NCBI RefSeq assembly: GCF_039544265.1
Contig: NZ_BAABLI010000009.1
Span: 62,001 to 126,000, forward strand
Length of the DNA: 64,000 nucleotides
Reading direction: 5' to 3'
Origin: Corallincola platygyrae
GTDB taxonomy: Bacteria > Pseudomonadota > Gammaproteobacteria > Enterobacterales > Neiellaceae
The position numbers and the translations under genes were made by a program. Below, piece by piece: positions 51,424 through 60,974 of the stretch; the first letter of the stretch is position 1; every line of letters begins with the position of its first letter. The notes under the pieces are model-generated. The model was not told where the DNA came from. It saw nothing but the letters and a program-made list of their open reading frames with translations, and searched no databases.

Positions 51424-54400
51424 CTAGTTTCTGCCGGTGCGGCCACCTTGTGAACCCCCCTGATTTCTCAGCCCCACCAACCAGCGTTTCAGTGGATTCC
51501 AGAATGCCAGGTGCACGCTGTTGCCGTTCTTGGTGTGCATATCGCGGGAGAGTGGGATAAAGGTCTGGCTATTGGTACCTCCGAAGTCCAGCGGCAGCAT
51601 ATGGTGGATCTCGGTTTGTTCACCGATACGGGTATCCCATTGCTGATAGAAGTGGTCTACGCGATATTGGCTGGGGTGGTTATCAAATGCATTCAGCATG
51701 TTTTGTTTACGTTTTGGTTGGCTGCCATAGGCTCGTCGCTCAGCGGCATTAAACAGGCTGTGGATATAGGTCCACTTGCGAGTGCCCGCTTGCAAGCCGC
51801 GTTTGTTGCCTGTCATCAGCCAGCCTCGGGTGATCAGGCGCTGCACGCTTTCACTGCCACTATCGACACCGCGCCACCAACGCCGCTTAAAACGATCAAA
51901 GGCGTGGCGATGACCGTTGTAGGTGGAGGCTTCTTCCGGGTTGCTGCTATCGACAATGCCTGCAATACGGGCCGGTGGTGCATAGTCGCCATTAGCGGCA
52001 GCAATGGTGTACTGAATACGCTGACCACTGCCCAGACTTTGGGTTTGCTGACGACCGCCCTGGGTAAAGCGTGCCTGATTCAGGGTAATGGCAGCGCCGC
52101 TGAATATTGAGCGGGGCAGGGCACCTGCACGGCGACTGCGAGAGTAACCCTGGATCTGAACTGTGCCACCACTGTCTAGAATATCTATTTGGTCCGGCAG
52201 TGCGGCGGCTACCTCGCTGGCATTGTCTCGATTGGCTTCGACACCACTATCTATCCCCGTACCCGGATTGATTCGGCCAAATACCCACCAACGGTTGTTC
52301 TGAATTCTTGGCTCAAGAGTGCGGAAACCATAACGGGTTTTAATGACGGCAAGCGCACGTCGGATAATGGCGGCCCCCAAATTATTGCGAGGCATTCGGC
52401 GAACCACCTGTTTGGCCGCATTTAGGCCGCGGCGCAGGCGTTCTCGGGGATCTCTGGGAACACCTGTTCGTGCTAAGCGGCGCAGGAATCGTCTACCTTG
52501 CCTCACTATCCAACGGATCGCGCGGTCCAGAGCTCGGTCTATCGGGCGGCGGATACGGTTGATAATGCGCTGAATCGCACGGGAGATCCCTCCCAGCCCC
52601 AGTAGCCTGGCAAGGAAGCTGATCACCAGCGTCAGGCCGCCGACCATGGCGCGTTCAACCCTTGCCGCTGCAGGCCTGATTCGGCCAGCGGCGATGGCAA
52701 CAATGGAATTAATCACCGAGCGGGCGACCTGCATAATGGTGCGCAGGCGTTCAACAAAGAACATGATGGTGTTGTAGATCGCCAGAATCGCCTGAACAAA
52801 TGCGCCAGCGGGGTTAAGCATGGACACCAGACGGATCACGGCGGCCTGGACAATGCGTACGGCGACAAAATTCATGATCTGCTGGATCACCATCTGTCGC
52901 AAATTGGTAATGCCCTGACGTATCTGTTGCCAGAGGGCGGCTGGGCCTTCGGTGATCAGGGTACGCACCAGTGCGAAGCCTCGCTCCATGGCGGCTACCG
53001 GACGCTCGCCGATCACCCGAACCAGCTTGCGCCGCACGTTTTGCCAGGTCAGTCCCAGCACACTGAGGACAAACTTGATCAGTTCACGCAAGTTAAACGC
53101 TTGTGGGATATAAACACCGGTACCTTCCAATGTGCCGGTCAGCCAGTTGATGAGTGCAGTGCGCAGATGGGTGAGGAAGTTCCGGGAGAACTGACGGAAG
53201 CCAAGAATACCGGCGCGTACCAGGTTGCGGATAAAACCCACCGGATTACGAATAATACGACCAAAGGCACTGCGTACCCGGCGCAGATAAGGCATCAGGC
53301 CGGGCGCCACAACCTGAAAGATAATCTCCAACAGTTTCATTACCTGACGGCCTGCCCAGCGAATAAAACGCAGGGCAAATCCGGCAAAGGTACGGGCAAT
53401 ATGGCCAAAGATCCCCAGCACATTCACCAGTTGGGCGATACGCAGGGCGTTCAGTGCATTCATCACCAAACGGGGGATGGCCCTGACAAATCCCATCAGC
53501 CCAGCAAGCGCACCCTGGAACCAGGCCCAGGCGCGGGGGATGGCGTTGGCACGCTGAATGTTTTGCCACACCTCTTCCTGGCCTATCAACCGCATAAAGC
53601 CACCGATCAGGTTTTCGGCATTGCGCTCGACTGCTTCGCCAGTAATCGGGTTACGTCCCAGTACGGCACACAGCAGGTTCCAGCCGCGGGTTTGTGCTGC
53701 CATTCGTGCCAGCGGCATTAACACCGCTTCTTTGATAAAGCGGAGAATACCGCTCATCAAACTTCTGGCGAAGTTGATGATGCGGGTGATGGGCTCGGTA
53801 AAAATACGCCGCGCCCGCTGCCAGACGCCACTGAGGTCAAAGATGTCTCGCCAGCTCAGGGAGTCGAGGAAACGATTGATGGCATTGCGAATAGCCGTAC
53901 CGGTAATGGAGAGAGAGTTCAGCTGTTGGCTGATCCAGTTACCGACCCGTTCAAACACGCCATGATTGTCCAGCGCCTGGGTGATCAATCCACCGCCTGG
54001 AAGAAACTCAACAATGGCCCTGAGGATATTGGCGGGACTGCGCACCACTCGGCTCATATTGATTGGGTTAATGCCCAACAAAATGGTGAACATACGGAAG
54101 CCGGGAATGTGATGGGCACGATCGGCAAAGTAATCGAGTGCATCGCTGATCCCTAGTCGTTGCACCTGATCGCCCGTGCGATGGCTGACTTTGACGGCGC
54201 GTTGCACATTGGCTGTATCACCCGATGTCGACATTGGCGCTGGCGCTGCTGTTAGCGTAGAAACGGGGCTAGCGGCTGTTGTTGGCGAGGCGGCAGCTTC
54301 TGTTGTTGAAGGTGCTTCCTGAGTTGATTGAACGGGCGCAGAAGCAGCGGAACTGCCCGTTGAAGATGTCTCTGAGCTGGGCGATTCGGCGCTATTTTGA

Positions 54401-55251
54401 TTAGAACCGCTTTGCTGAGAACGGTTGTTCTGGGTTGCTGCACCCTGCTGAATGGTATGAGTCAGCTCATGGGCTATCAGGCGTTTGCCATCATCAGAGT
54501 CAGGCTGGTACTGGTTATCACCAAAAAACAGATGATTGCGATAGGCGAAGGCGCGGGCGCTGACACGACGGTTTAATCGTGATGACTGGTTGTCAGTATG
54601 AATGCGGATATTACTAAAGTCGGCGTTAAATCTGGGCTCCATAAATTGGCGAACCGAGAGAGGCAGTGGGCGTCCGGCGCTTGTTGCTGCGCGGATTTCT
54701 GCCTGAATATTGCCTGCCATATTGGGGCGGCCTTCAGCCTTAGCTGCAATCTTTTCCGGCTCCTCTTTTTCACTATCCTCAGAAGAATCAGGCGCCGCTT
54801 TTGTCTGTACCGGCTCCTCCTCTTCGTCGCTCGATTTTTCTTTGGCAGTAGCATTTTCTTGTGGAGACGTTTTGCGCTGCAGTGACTCGCCGTCAGTTTG
54901 TTTCTCTGCCTGCTCTTTTTCCTGTGTTGAATCGTCCTCAGTTGCCGCCCGATACAGGAAACGATAGAGCTGGCTGCTGCCCTGTTTGACTTCGGTGATC
55001 TGATTGGCAGGCATCCGCATCACTTTGTCGGCGGTGTTGTCAGCCTCTTTCTCTTCTGGATCGTCGGGGGAGGATACCCGCGTTGATTTCAGTGCGGCGC
55101 GCACCAAGCCCGGCTGTGCCTGATCCTTGTCTTGTTCTTTGCTTGCAGCGGCCCGCAGCACGGCTTTTGGCTGAGTCGTCTGAACCTTATTGGCCGAGGT
55201 CTTATTTACCGAGGTCCTGGTTGCTGAACGTGACAGTTTGGCCGCTTGCAT
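51424..55251 (-). CDS. eCIS DUF4157 protein with C-terminal HNH-like nuclease motif (candidate cargo)
   Basis: A 1275-residue protein, the last gene of the injection-system operon. Near the N-terminus is VSSPDDPEEKEADNTADKVMRMP, a marker of DUF4157 proteins, then a long acidic Glu/Ser/Lys stretch (about 105-175). The DUF4157 core spans 178-270 with the zinc-protease-like HELTH at 261-265. A Ser/Thr/Pro linker (271-350) leads to some 650 residues of repeated amphipathic helices rich in Arg, Ile and Trp. The last 65 residues contain EIHHMLPLDFGGTNS and MHTKNGNSVHLAFWNP, an HNH/GHH-type nuclease arrangement. DUF4157 is a known eCIS-associated domain. The start overlaps the AAA gene stop by one base. 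Confidence 0.82.
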   Translation of the reverse strand: MQAAKLSRSATRTSVNKTSANKVQTTQPKAVLRAAASKEQDKDQAQPGLVRAALKSTRVSSPDDPEEKEADNTADKVMRMPANQITEVKQGSSQLYRFLYRAATEDDSTQEKEQAEKQTDGESLQRKTSPQENATAKEKSSDEEEEPVQTKAAPDSSEDSEKEEPEKIAAKAEGRPNMAGNIQAEIRAATSAGRPLPLSVRQFMEPRFNADFSNIRIHTDNQSSRLNRRVSARAFAYRNHLFFGDNQYQPDSDDGKRLIAHELTHTIQQGAATQNNRSQQSGSNQNSAESPSSETSSTGSSAASAPVQSTQEAPSTTEAAASPTTAASPVSTLTAAPAPMSTSGDTANVQRAVKVSHRTGDQVQRLGISDALDYFADRAHHIPGFRMFTILLGINPINMSRVVRSPANILRAIVEFLPGGGLITQALDNHGVFERVGNWISQQLNSLSITGTAIRNAINRFLDSLSWRDIFDLSGVWQRARRIFTEPITRIINFARSLMSGILRFIKEAVLMPLARMAAQTRGWNLLCAVLGRNPITGEAVERNAENLIGGFMRLIGQEEVWQNIQRANAIPRAWAWFQGALAGLMGFVRAIPRLVMNALNALRIAQLVNVLGIFGHIARTFAGFALRFIRWAGRQVMKLLEIIFQVVAPGLMPYLRRVRSAFGRIIRNPVGFIRNLVRAGILGFRQFSRNFLTHLRTALINWLTGTLEGTGVYIPQAFNLRELIKFVLSVLGLTWQNVRRKLVRVIGERPVAAMERGFALVRTLITEGPAALWQQIRQGITNLRQMVIQQIMNFVAVRIVQAAVIRLVSMLNPAGAFVQAILAIYNTIMFFVERLRTIMQVARSVINSIVAIAAGRIRPAAARVERAMVGGLTLVISFLARLLGLGGISRAIQRIINRIRRPIDRALDRAIRWIVRQGRRFLRRLARTGVPRDPRERLRRGLNAAKQVVRRMPRNNLGAAIIRRALAVIKTRYGFRTLEPRIQNNRWWVFGRINPGTGIDSGVEANRDNASEVAAALPDQIDILDSGGTVQIQGYSRSRRAGALPRSIFSGAAITLNQARFTQGGRQQTQSLGSGQRIQYTIAAANGDYAPPARIAGIVDSSNPEEASTYNGHRHAFDRFKRRWWRGVDSGSESVQRLITRGWLMTGNKRGLQAGTRKWTYIHSLFNAAERRAYGSQPKRKQNMLNAFDNHPSQYRVDHFYQQWDTRIGEQTEIHHMLPLDFGGTNSQTFIPLSRDMHTKNGNSVHLAFWNPLKRWLVGLRNQGGSQGGRTGRN

Positions 55252-56630
55252 CAGATCCGCCTTCCCTCTTTGGCGAACTCCCGCTTAAGCCCCTGTACGA
55301 TATCAGCCTGACTGATCAGATTGCTGTGTTGGCTGATGGCGTTGAGGCTGCAGTAACGCACGACATTCATGATGGTGCCACCGGAAACATCGTACTTTTC
55401 AGCAATGGCCGGCAGATCGACACAATCGGCAAATTTCACCTTGTCGGAAAAGGCCTGCTGCCAAATCCGTAGACGTTCAGGGGCGGCGGGCATCGGGAAT
55501 TGAATGATGCTCTGAAAGCGGCGCATAAACGCTTCATCGATATTGGTTTTCAGGTTGGAAGCCAATATCACCACTCCGTTGAACTCCTCTATGCGCTGCA
55601 AAAGGTAACTTACTTCCTGGTTGGCGTAGCGGTCGCGGGCGTCATCCACCTGAGTACGTTTGCCAAACAGGGCATCAGCTTCATCAAAGAACAGGATCCA
55701 CTCTTTGTGCTCCGCTGCGTCGAAGATACGGGACAGATTCTTTTCAGTTTCACCGATGTATTTTGAAACGATCAGGCTGAGATCGATTTTGTACACCTCA
55801 CGCTGGCAAAACTGCCCCAACAGGCAGGCCGATAAGGTTTTCCCTGTGCCTGGGGGGCCGTAAAACAGCGCCGTGTATCCGGGACTCAGCCGGTCCTCCA
55901 TCTGCCAGTCGCTCATCAATACGGCACTGTATTTAACCCAGTTTGCTATCTCCTGTAGTTGGGTGTGCAGTGATTGTGGCAACACCAGTTGGTCCCAACT
56001 ACGTTTGGTATTGATCCGGCGGGCAGGAAAGTCGGCGCTGAACGCGGGCTTGAACGGGTTGCCTGTGGTGAGGTGATCCTGCACATCTTTTGGCATGGTC
56101 AGTGCGGCACTGGTCCACGGCTCCAGAGGCCCCAATGACCGAGCTTGAACAAAACCAAGGGCAAACAGCGTGGAGCCGGGCTCTAAATATTGGTTGACCT
56201 CAAAACGTTCATCTAACACATCACCTGCCAACAAAAACAGGGCGGTTTCTATGGTGGGTAGAAAGCCCCCGTGTCCTTGGGCCTGAAGACCACCAAATTC
56301 GGTGTGGCCGCGCTCGGTAAACTTGTTGCGCGCAAACAGCACATCCAGCATCTGCGGCCGGATATAGGGGGTAAGCACCAAAGCCAGGATTAGACGTTGG
56401 GCCGGCGTCAGTGAATGGGATTCAACCAGTCGAGTAAGGTTGGCGCCCTTGGGCAATTGCGGTGGTGGCAGCTTGTCGAAGCGAAAATGCATCGGTTCGC
56501 CGTCGGTATAAAAGTACGCTTCCAGCCGCGCTTCCAGCACCTGGGCCAACCAGTGCAGCTCTAACTCCAGTGCATCAGCATTCAGTGTGCGCTGACTTAC
56601 CAGCTTACCTGTATCGGGTGCTGCATCCAT
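55251..56630 (-). CDS. eCIS AAA+ ATPase (Afp15-like)
   Basis: A 459-residue cytoplasmic ATPase. The N-terminal 200 residues are a helical family-specific domain (NLTRLVESHSLTPAQRLILALVL). The AAA+ module has Walker A GPPGTGKT at 258-265, Walker B WILFFDEADALFG at about 311-323, sensor 1 VVILASNLKTNIDEAFMRRF, and an arginine finger region. In Afp, PVC and related particles this ATPase (Afp15) is conserved and is thought to help assemble the particle or load it. It overlaps the tape-measure gene by 34 bases and the DUF4157 gene by one. Confidence 0.93.
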   Translation of the reverse strand: MDAAPDTGKLVSQRTLNADALELELHWLAQVLEARLEAYFYTDGEPMHFRFDKLPPPQLPKGANLTRLVESHSLTPAQRLILALVLTPYIRPQMLDVLFARNKFTERGHTEFGGLQAQGHGGFLPTIETALFLLAGDVLDERFEVNQYLEPGSTLFALGFVQARSLGPLEPWTSAALTMPKDVQDHLTTGNPFKPAFSADFPARRINTKRSWDQLVLPQSLHTQLQEIANWVKYSAVLMSDWQMEDRLSPGYTALFYGPPGTGKTLSACLLGQFCQREVYKIDLSLIVSKYIGETEKNLSRIFDAAEHKEWILFFDEADALFGKRTQVDDARDRYANQEVSYLLQRIEEFNGVVILASNLKTNIDEAFMRRFQSIIQFPMPAAPERLRIWQQAFSDKVKFADCVDLPAIAEKYDVSGGTIMNVVRYCSLNAISQHSNLISQADIVQGLKREFAKEGRRI

Positions 56631-58315
56631 GGAAGTTTCACCGTAGTTATAGAAAACGGAAGTTGGTCGAGCAACAGATCGATGCCTTGTCGCTCCAGGG
56701 TCAGTTGCCAGTAACAGGCATCAGGTTGACCATGTTCTGAATTGAAGCAGATAAGCCCTTCACGGCTGAGGAAGCTTTGGCGCAACCCTTCCACTGAACT
56801 GCTTTTCAGCGCTGTCCAATGAGCTAGCAGACTGCGAAGTAAGGTGTCGAGCTCGACTATGACCTCGGTTGGCAGTGGCGCGTCATCTAACAGCAGTAAT
56901 GCGTCGGGTTTTAATCCGAGCAAAACCTTAAACCAGCCAAGTTGATGCTCTGGGAGCGCTTGTTCACCTTGTTCGCGTTGAACACTTTGTTCACTTGAGT
57001 AGCAACCGGCCGCCAAATAGGCGAGCGCTTTGGCCGCCTTGCTAAGCGCCGTGCTTCTAAGTGCGCTTTCATCATCGAGCCAATTTAATTGGCGAAATAG
57101 CCGGGGTAGATAGGGATGCAAAAGTATGAGCCCTGCGCCATATACCCTTAGTGTATCGGGTGAAATCTCTGCCTGTAATGACTGTTCGGCTCCAGGTCTG
57201 TTCGCGGATGCTGTGGTTTGCGAAGGCTTAAGGCTGCCACTCCTGTCATGCGTAGCCTTGTCGCGCGTTGTCTTGTCCTGCGCTAGCTCGTCGCCTAACA
57301 GGCCATAGCTTTGCAGTCGGTCTGAAAGCCACTGTTGCTGTGCGGGTGACCAACCCAGTTGTTGTTCTATTTGGCTTAGCTGTGCTGATGACAATGGCAG
57401 ATGGTAGTGACCTATCGCTTGCATCTGCTGTTGAGCACTGGCTGCCGCCAGCAAGGCGATACCTTGTTCGTGAGAGAGCAACTCTCGCTTTTGGACCAGT
57501 TGCAGTAAGTCGTTAAGTTGTTCTGGCTGCGCCGTGCCCGTTTCTACGTTAGAACCTGCGTTTGAAACCGCTTTTGAGCCCATGTTTGAACTTAAGGAGG
57601 TTACCGCCTCTATCCACAGATCGCCTGATTGATGCGTCAGGGCGAGATCCAGCAGTCGTTGCAGGGCGTCAAAATGGGTTACCTGCTCCATAAGTCTGAG
57701 CAGGTTTGAGCTTTCGGTGAGCTGTGTTTGCCACTCTGATCTCAACTCGCTCATTCCGGTGGCATACCAGGGCAAACTACCATGATTAAGGTAATGCCAC
57801 AGCGAGTCTTTGGTTATTTCTGCTGGCGTTAGTTGGCGCGCACCTGCTATCTGCTCTGGACTGTTTTCTGGCCCTCTCTCAGAACTGGAGCCCTGCCCGC
57901 TAAGTGCGTTTTCCTGCCGAGTAGGAGAGGACGATGAGACGATGCTGTTTTCCCAATCGTCAGTGGAGAGTTCGATATCGGACAGCTGCGAAGCGAGTGC
58001 AGGATGCTCTGTCAGCGCTGAGAAAACATCGCTCAGCTGGTTTTGAATCGCCTGAATCAGGGCAGACTTATCCACTAGCTGGTCGGGTGGCAGAGTAATG
58101 TTCAAATGTAGCTTTGGCAGGTGGATCCAGGTCTGCTTCGGGTAAGAGATCTGAGCGGCGTTAGTTAAGCTGTCTGAAAGGACTTCATCCACAACATCAT
58201 GCATCGCAGGCAGGCTATGGTGCAGCATGGTTCGGAGCGCCAAGCCTGTCTGTTGGTCAGGCGCCTGTGTATGAATCGTCAGGCGCCTGATGCGATGGGG
58301 ATGGTTAGAATCCAC
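56597..58315 (-). CDS. Contractile injection system tape-measure protein
   Basis: A 572-residue protein. The C-terminal half shows the CIS tape-measure (Afp14-type) family marks in order: RVYGAGLILLHPYLPRLFRQL, KALAYLAAGCYSSEQ, LGWFKVLLGLKPDALLLLD, LAHWTALKSSSVEGLRQSFL and LPFSITTVKLPWMQ. The N-terminus (RRLTIHTQAPDQQTGLALRT, HLPKLHLNITLPPDQL) also fits. The middle is Ser/Gln-rich and less conserved. Tape-measure proteins set the length of the tube and sheath. The start is GTG at 58315, overlapping the preceding gene by 11 bases; the end overlaps the ATPase gene by 34. Confidence 0.9.
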   Translation of the reverse strand: MDSNHPHRIRRLTIHTQAPDQQTGLALRTMLHHSLPAMHDVVDEVLSDSLTNAAQISYPKQTWIHLPKLHLNITLPPDQLVDKSALIQAIQNQLSDVFSALTEHPALASQLSDIELSTDDWENSIVSSSSPTRQENALSGQGSSSERGPENSPEQIAGARQLTPAEITKDSLWHYLNHGSLPWYATGMSELRSEWQTQLTESSNLLRLMEQVTHFDALQRLLDLALTHQSGDLWIEAVTSLSSNMGSKAVSNAGSNVETGTAQPEQLNDLLQLVQKRELLSHEQGIALLAAASAQQQMQAIGHYHLPLSSAQLSQIEQQLGWSPAQQQWLSDRLQSYGLLGDELAQDKTTRDKATHDRSGSLKPSQTTASANRPGAEQSLQAEISPDTLRVYGAGLILLHPYLPRLFRQLNWLDDESALRSTALSKAAKALAYLAAGCYSSEQSVQREQGEQALPEHQLGWFKVLLGLKPDALLLLDDAPLPTEVIVELDTLLRSLLAHWTALKSSSVEGLRQSFLSREGLICFNSEHGQPDACYWQLTLERQGIDLLLDQLPFSITTVKLPWMQHPIQVSW

Positions 58316-60974
58316 CGAAGCGGCCTCCCAGCCTGCTGGCTAAGTCGGTCCTTACTGCTGAATCACCCATGTTATTAATGCCCAGTTTTAAGCTGTCGAT
58401 CGCCTTTTGGTTGCCTTTGATGGCGTCACTGTGCATGACGATGGTCTCGACGGCCTTGGTACCACCTTCGCCACGCATGGTGGTGTCATTGGCGGCATAT
58501 TCCGCCAGCAAGACGATGCTTTCGGCCATCTTCTCCTGGGCTTGCGAGCGTTTTTCTTCAAGTATCTTTCTTTCGTCGACGTTATCCGTTTCCCGGATCT
58601 TCCTGTTGTAACTGTCGACCAGTTTCTCTCGAGCCAGCAGATCTTCAGCCATGGCATCGGCCAGGGGATCGCCCAATAGACTGTCGATATCAAGATCCCG
58701 TCCTTTGACATTGGCATCTTCGATATAAAGGTCTCGAACAATGCCCAGAGAGTCTTTAAACACATCACCGTAAACAGACTGGAACTGGATCTTCTCGTCG
58801 ATCTGCAGATTCAGGTTGGCGCCAAAATCAGTGAACTTGTGTTCAAACTCGAATTCCAGTGATGGCAATACCTTGATGCCGGGGATCGGGATCGCCTTAA
58901 ACGGCGGTTCAAACTTGGGCAACTCTGGACGTACTGTTTCCTGTTGAACAGGCTCGATATAGTGGGACAGCATGGCACTGCCAACAATGATGCCACTGCT
59001 GTTATACAACAGTACAAAGGAGCCGCCTCTGGGTACGCCATTCATCACTTCCATGCCGGGGTGGGCATTAACGAAGTTGGGCAGCAGATGTTTTTCGGTG
59101 TCTTTTTTATCCTGCTCTTTGTCGATGCGGTCGATCCAGTCCACCCATATCGGGGTGCGATTGACGATCAGTTGATCGAATGAGGTGGGGAAGTGGGTAT
59201 TCGATACTTTGGCAACATCGTTCTTAAACAGGCCACTATTTTTCATCAGCAAGCTAATGTCGGCGTTAAAGGTTAGTTGCTCTTCTTGGGTCAATTTGGG
59301 TTTGCTGAGCAGACCCAATGACTTTTTCGCGACACGGTTTATTTCGGCATCGCGGGTACGGGCCTGTGTTTTAACATCAGCGACATCGCCATCACGGATT
59401 TTGCCTGCATCGGCTTCTTTGATCACCGCATCCCGGAACTGGCCGCTGAACTCGGTCACCTCCTGGAGTTGATGAGTGAGGTCCTGTTTCAACAAATACT
59501 GGAAATCTTTCAGCCCCCAGCGCGGCTTAAAAATCGGGCCGAGTACCTTATCAAACGAACCTTCGACCAAGGTGCCAGTGACACTGAATGGCAGGTGATG
59601 CTGCCGGATCAATTTGCGCAATGTGGATTCGGTACTGGCGTAGTTTTTACCTATCACGCCTTCAATGCGGAAGAAGTCGAAGCCAGACTGGCGTCTCAGC
59701 AGTGGGTTTTCTGCGCCGCCGCGCGGATTGTTTTTATCGGCGTGATAACCCAGCAGATAGCGATTTTTTCCCTGACGGCTGGCCTCGTAAGACCAATGTT
59801 CAAATGCGCCTGTTTGATAGTACCCAGGGACGCTGGGGTGGGTATGGCTGGAGGGGGTCACTTTGAGTGCGCTGATGTTGGTCCAGCCAAATTGATTGAG
59901 CAGACTGGTGATTTTTGCAAGCTGAAAACGTACCTGTTCCAGACTGTTATCGCTGTGGGCGGGTGAGGGATAAAATCCGGTGCGTTCGCCTCGGCCGCCG
60001 CGGCCATCAAGGCCACCAAGCAGCAGATGTTTGTCACCGCCGCCTGGCGGGATCAAATACCCGAGTTCGAGATCCGCCAGGGCATCAATCAGTGCATTCC
60101 AACTGTCACAAAGATCGCCTAGAAATTCGTAGTAGTACTGCAGACGAGTGGTTTCTGTGGCGGCTTTGCTATGAATGGCTGTCAGCCTTGTGACCCAACC
60201 GTTACTGGGGTTACCTTCAAACTGTGTTTGCAGGTAGGGCTGCAGTAGCTTCCAGAAGTTGGTCAGGTTTGGCTGTAACTGTTTGAAGGTGCTGGTGCAT
60301 GCTTCTCTTATCGCGCCAAACCATTCGTTTTGGGTATTGATGGAGGGTTTGAACGCGATGGCGGGCAGATAAGCGCGTGGCAACAGATCCAGCGGCAGGG
60401 TTGTGTCTGGAAAGGGTTGAAGCAGCAGTTCGACAAACTTGGCCGGTGTCGCCAGCAGGCGTGTGGTATTAGTGTAGAGATGACCGTTGTTGTCGCAGTC
60501 GGTGTCTGTGCAGATATCTTTGGTTTGCACATAGGTCTCTGCCAACAGGAGAAAGACCATCTCTGAGAACTGATCTTCGAGTGCGCCAAGGGGCTGGGCA
60601 TCCTCGTCGCTTTGTCCTTTTTCCACCAGCTGATAGAGAGGAATACGCTCGTCATCGATCATAAACGGCGCATAGATGGGGGCTTTCTCCGGGTAGTTTT
60701 TGTAACGGTCAAACCGTTGTGGCTGATGGTTCACCATCAGATCGCCATCTGTGGTGATGCCTAATCCTCGCGACAGCGACAGCTCTTTGCCCTGCTCTTT
60801 AACGACCAGCCCTTCAATAATGCCGATGCCAGTGAGTGCGGTGCGGGTAAGCCGGCCTTCGTCATCAAGATAGGCCGACAGGGTATTGAGCTGCTGTGCG
60901 GTCAGCACCTGGTCTTTAACAAACACCGTGTACTGCCGTGATATCTCCGCAAGGCTGTTGTGTAAGCTGGTCAT
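58305..60974 (-). CDS. eCIS-associated structural protein of unknown role
   Basis: An 889-residue protein without signal or membrane helices. The N-terminus (YTVFVKDQVLTAQQLNTLSAYLDDEGRLTR) and IGIIEGLVVKEQGKELSLSRGLGITTDGDLMV are patterns I associate with large eCIS baseplate or spike-adjacent proteins. The middle holds a Gly/Arg loop (GGLDGRGGRGERTG). The C-terminal third is helical (LLAREKLVDSYNRKIRETDN and ERKILEEKRSQAQEKM). It lies between the baseplate and tape-measure genes and overlaps both (4 and 11 bases), so it must belong to the particle. I cannot name a family or Afp equivalent with confidence. Confidence 0.72.
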   Translation of the reverse strand: MTSLHNSLAEISRQYTVFVKDQVLTAQQLNTLSAYLDDEGRLTRTALTGIGIIEGLVVKEQGKELSLSRGLGITTDGDLMVNHQPQRFDRYKNYPEKAPIYAPFMIDDERIPLYQLVEKGQSDEDAQPLGALEDQFSEMVFLLLAETYVQTKDICTDTDCDNNGHLYTNTTRLLATPAKFVELLLQPFPDTTLPLDLLPRAYLPAIAFKPSINTQNEWFGAIREACTSTFKQLQPNLTNFWKLLQPYLQTQFEGNPSNGWVTRLTAIHSKAATETTRLQYYYEFLGDLCDSWNALIDALADLELGYLIPPGGGDKHLLLGGLDGRGGRGERTGFYPSPAHSDNSLEQVRFQLAKITSLLNQFGWTNISALKVTPSSHTHPSVPGYYQTGAFEHWSYEASRQGKNRYLLGYHADKNNPRGGAENPLLRRQSGFDFFRIEGVIGKNYASTESTLRKLIRQHHLPFSVTGTLVEGSFDKVLGPIFKPRWGLKDFQYLLKQDLTHQLQEVTEFSGQFRDAVIKEADAGKIRDGDVADVKTQARTRDAEINRVAKKSLGLLSKPKLTQEEQLTFNADISLLMKNSGLFKNDVAKVSNTHFPTSFDQLIVNRTPIWVDWIDRIDKEQDKKDTEKHLLPNFVNAHPGMEVMNGVPRGGSFVLLYNSSGIIVGSAMLSHYIEPVQQETVRPELPKFEPPFKAIPIPGIKVLPSLEFEFEHKFTDFGANLNLQIDEKIQFQSVYGDVFKDSLGIVRDLYIEDANVKGRDLDIDSLLGDPLADAMAEDLLAREKLVDSYNRKIRETDNVDERKILEEKRSQAQEKMAESIVLLAEYAANDTTMRGEGGTKAVETIVMHSDAIKGNQKAIDSLKLGINNMGDSAVRTDLASRLGGRFGGF

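Noticed and set aside
52927..53721. 264-residue plus-strand frame inside the DUF4157 gene
   Set aside because: It is an antisense shadow of the arginine-rich helical region; composition is Gln/His-rich and there is no ribosome site or family.
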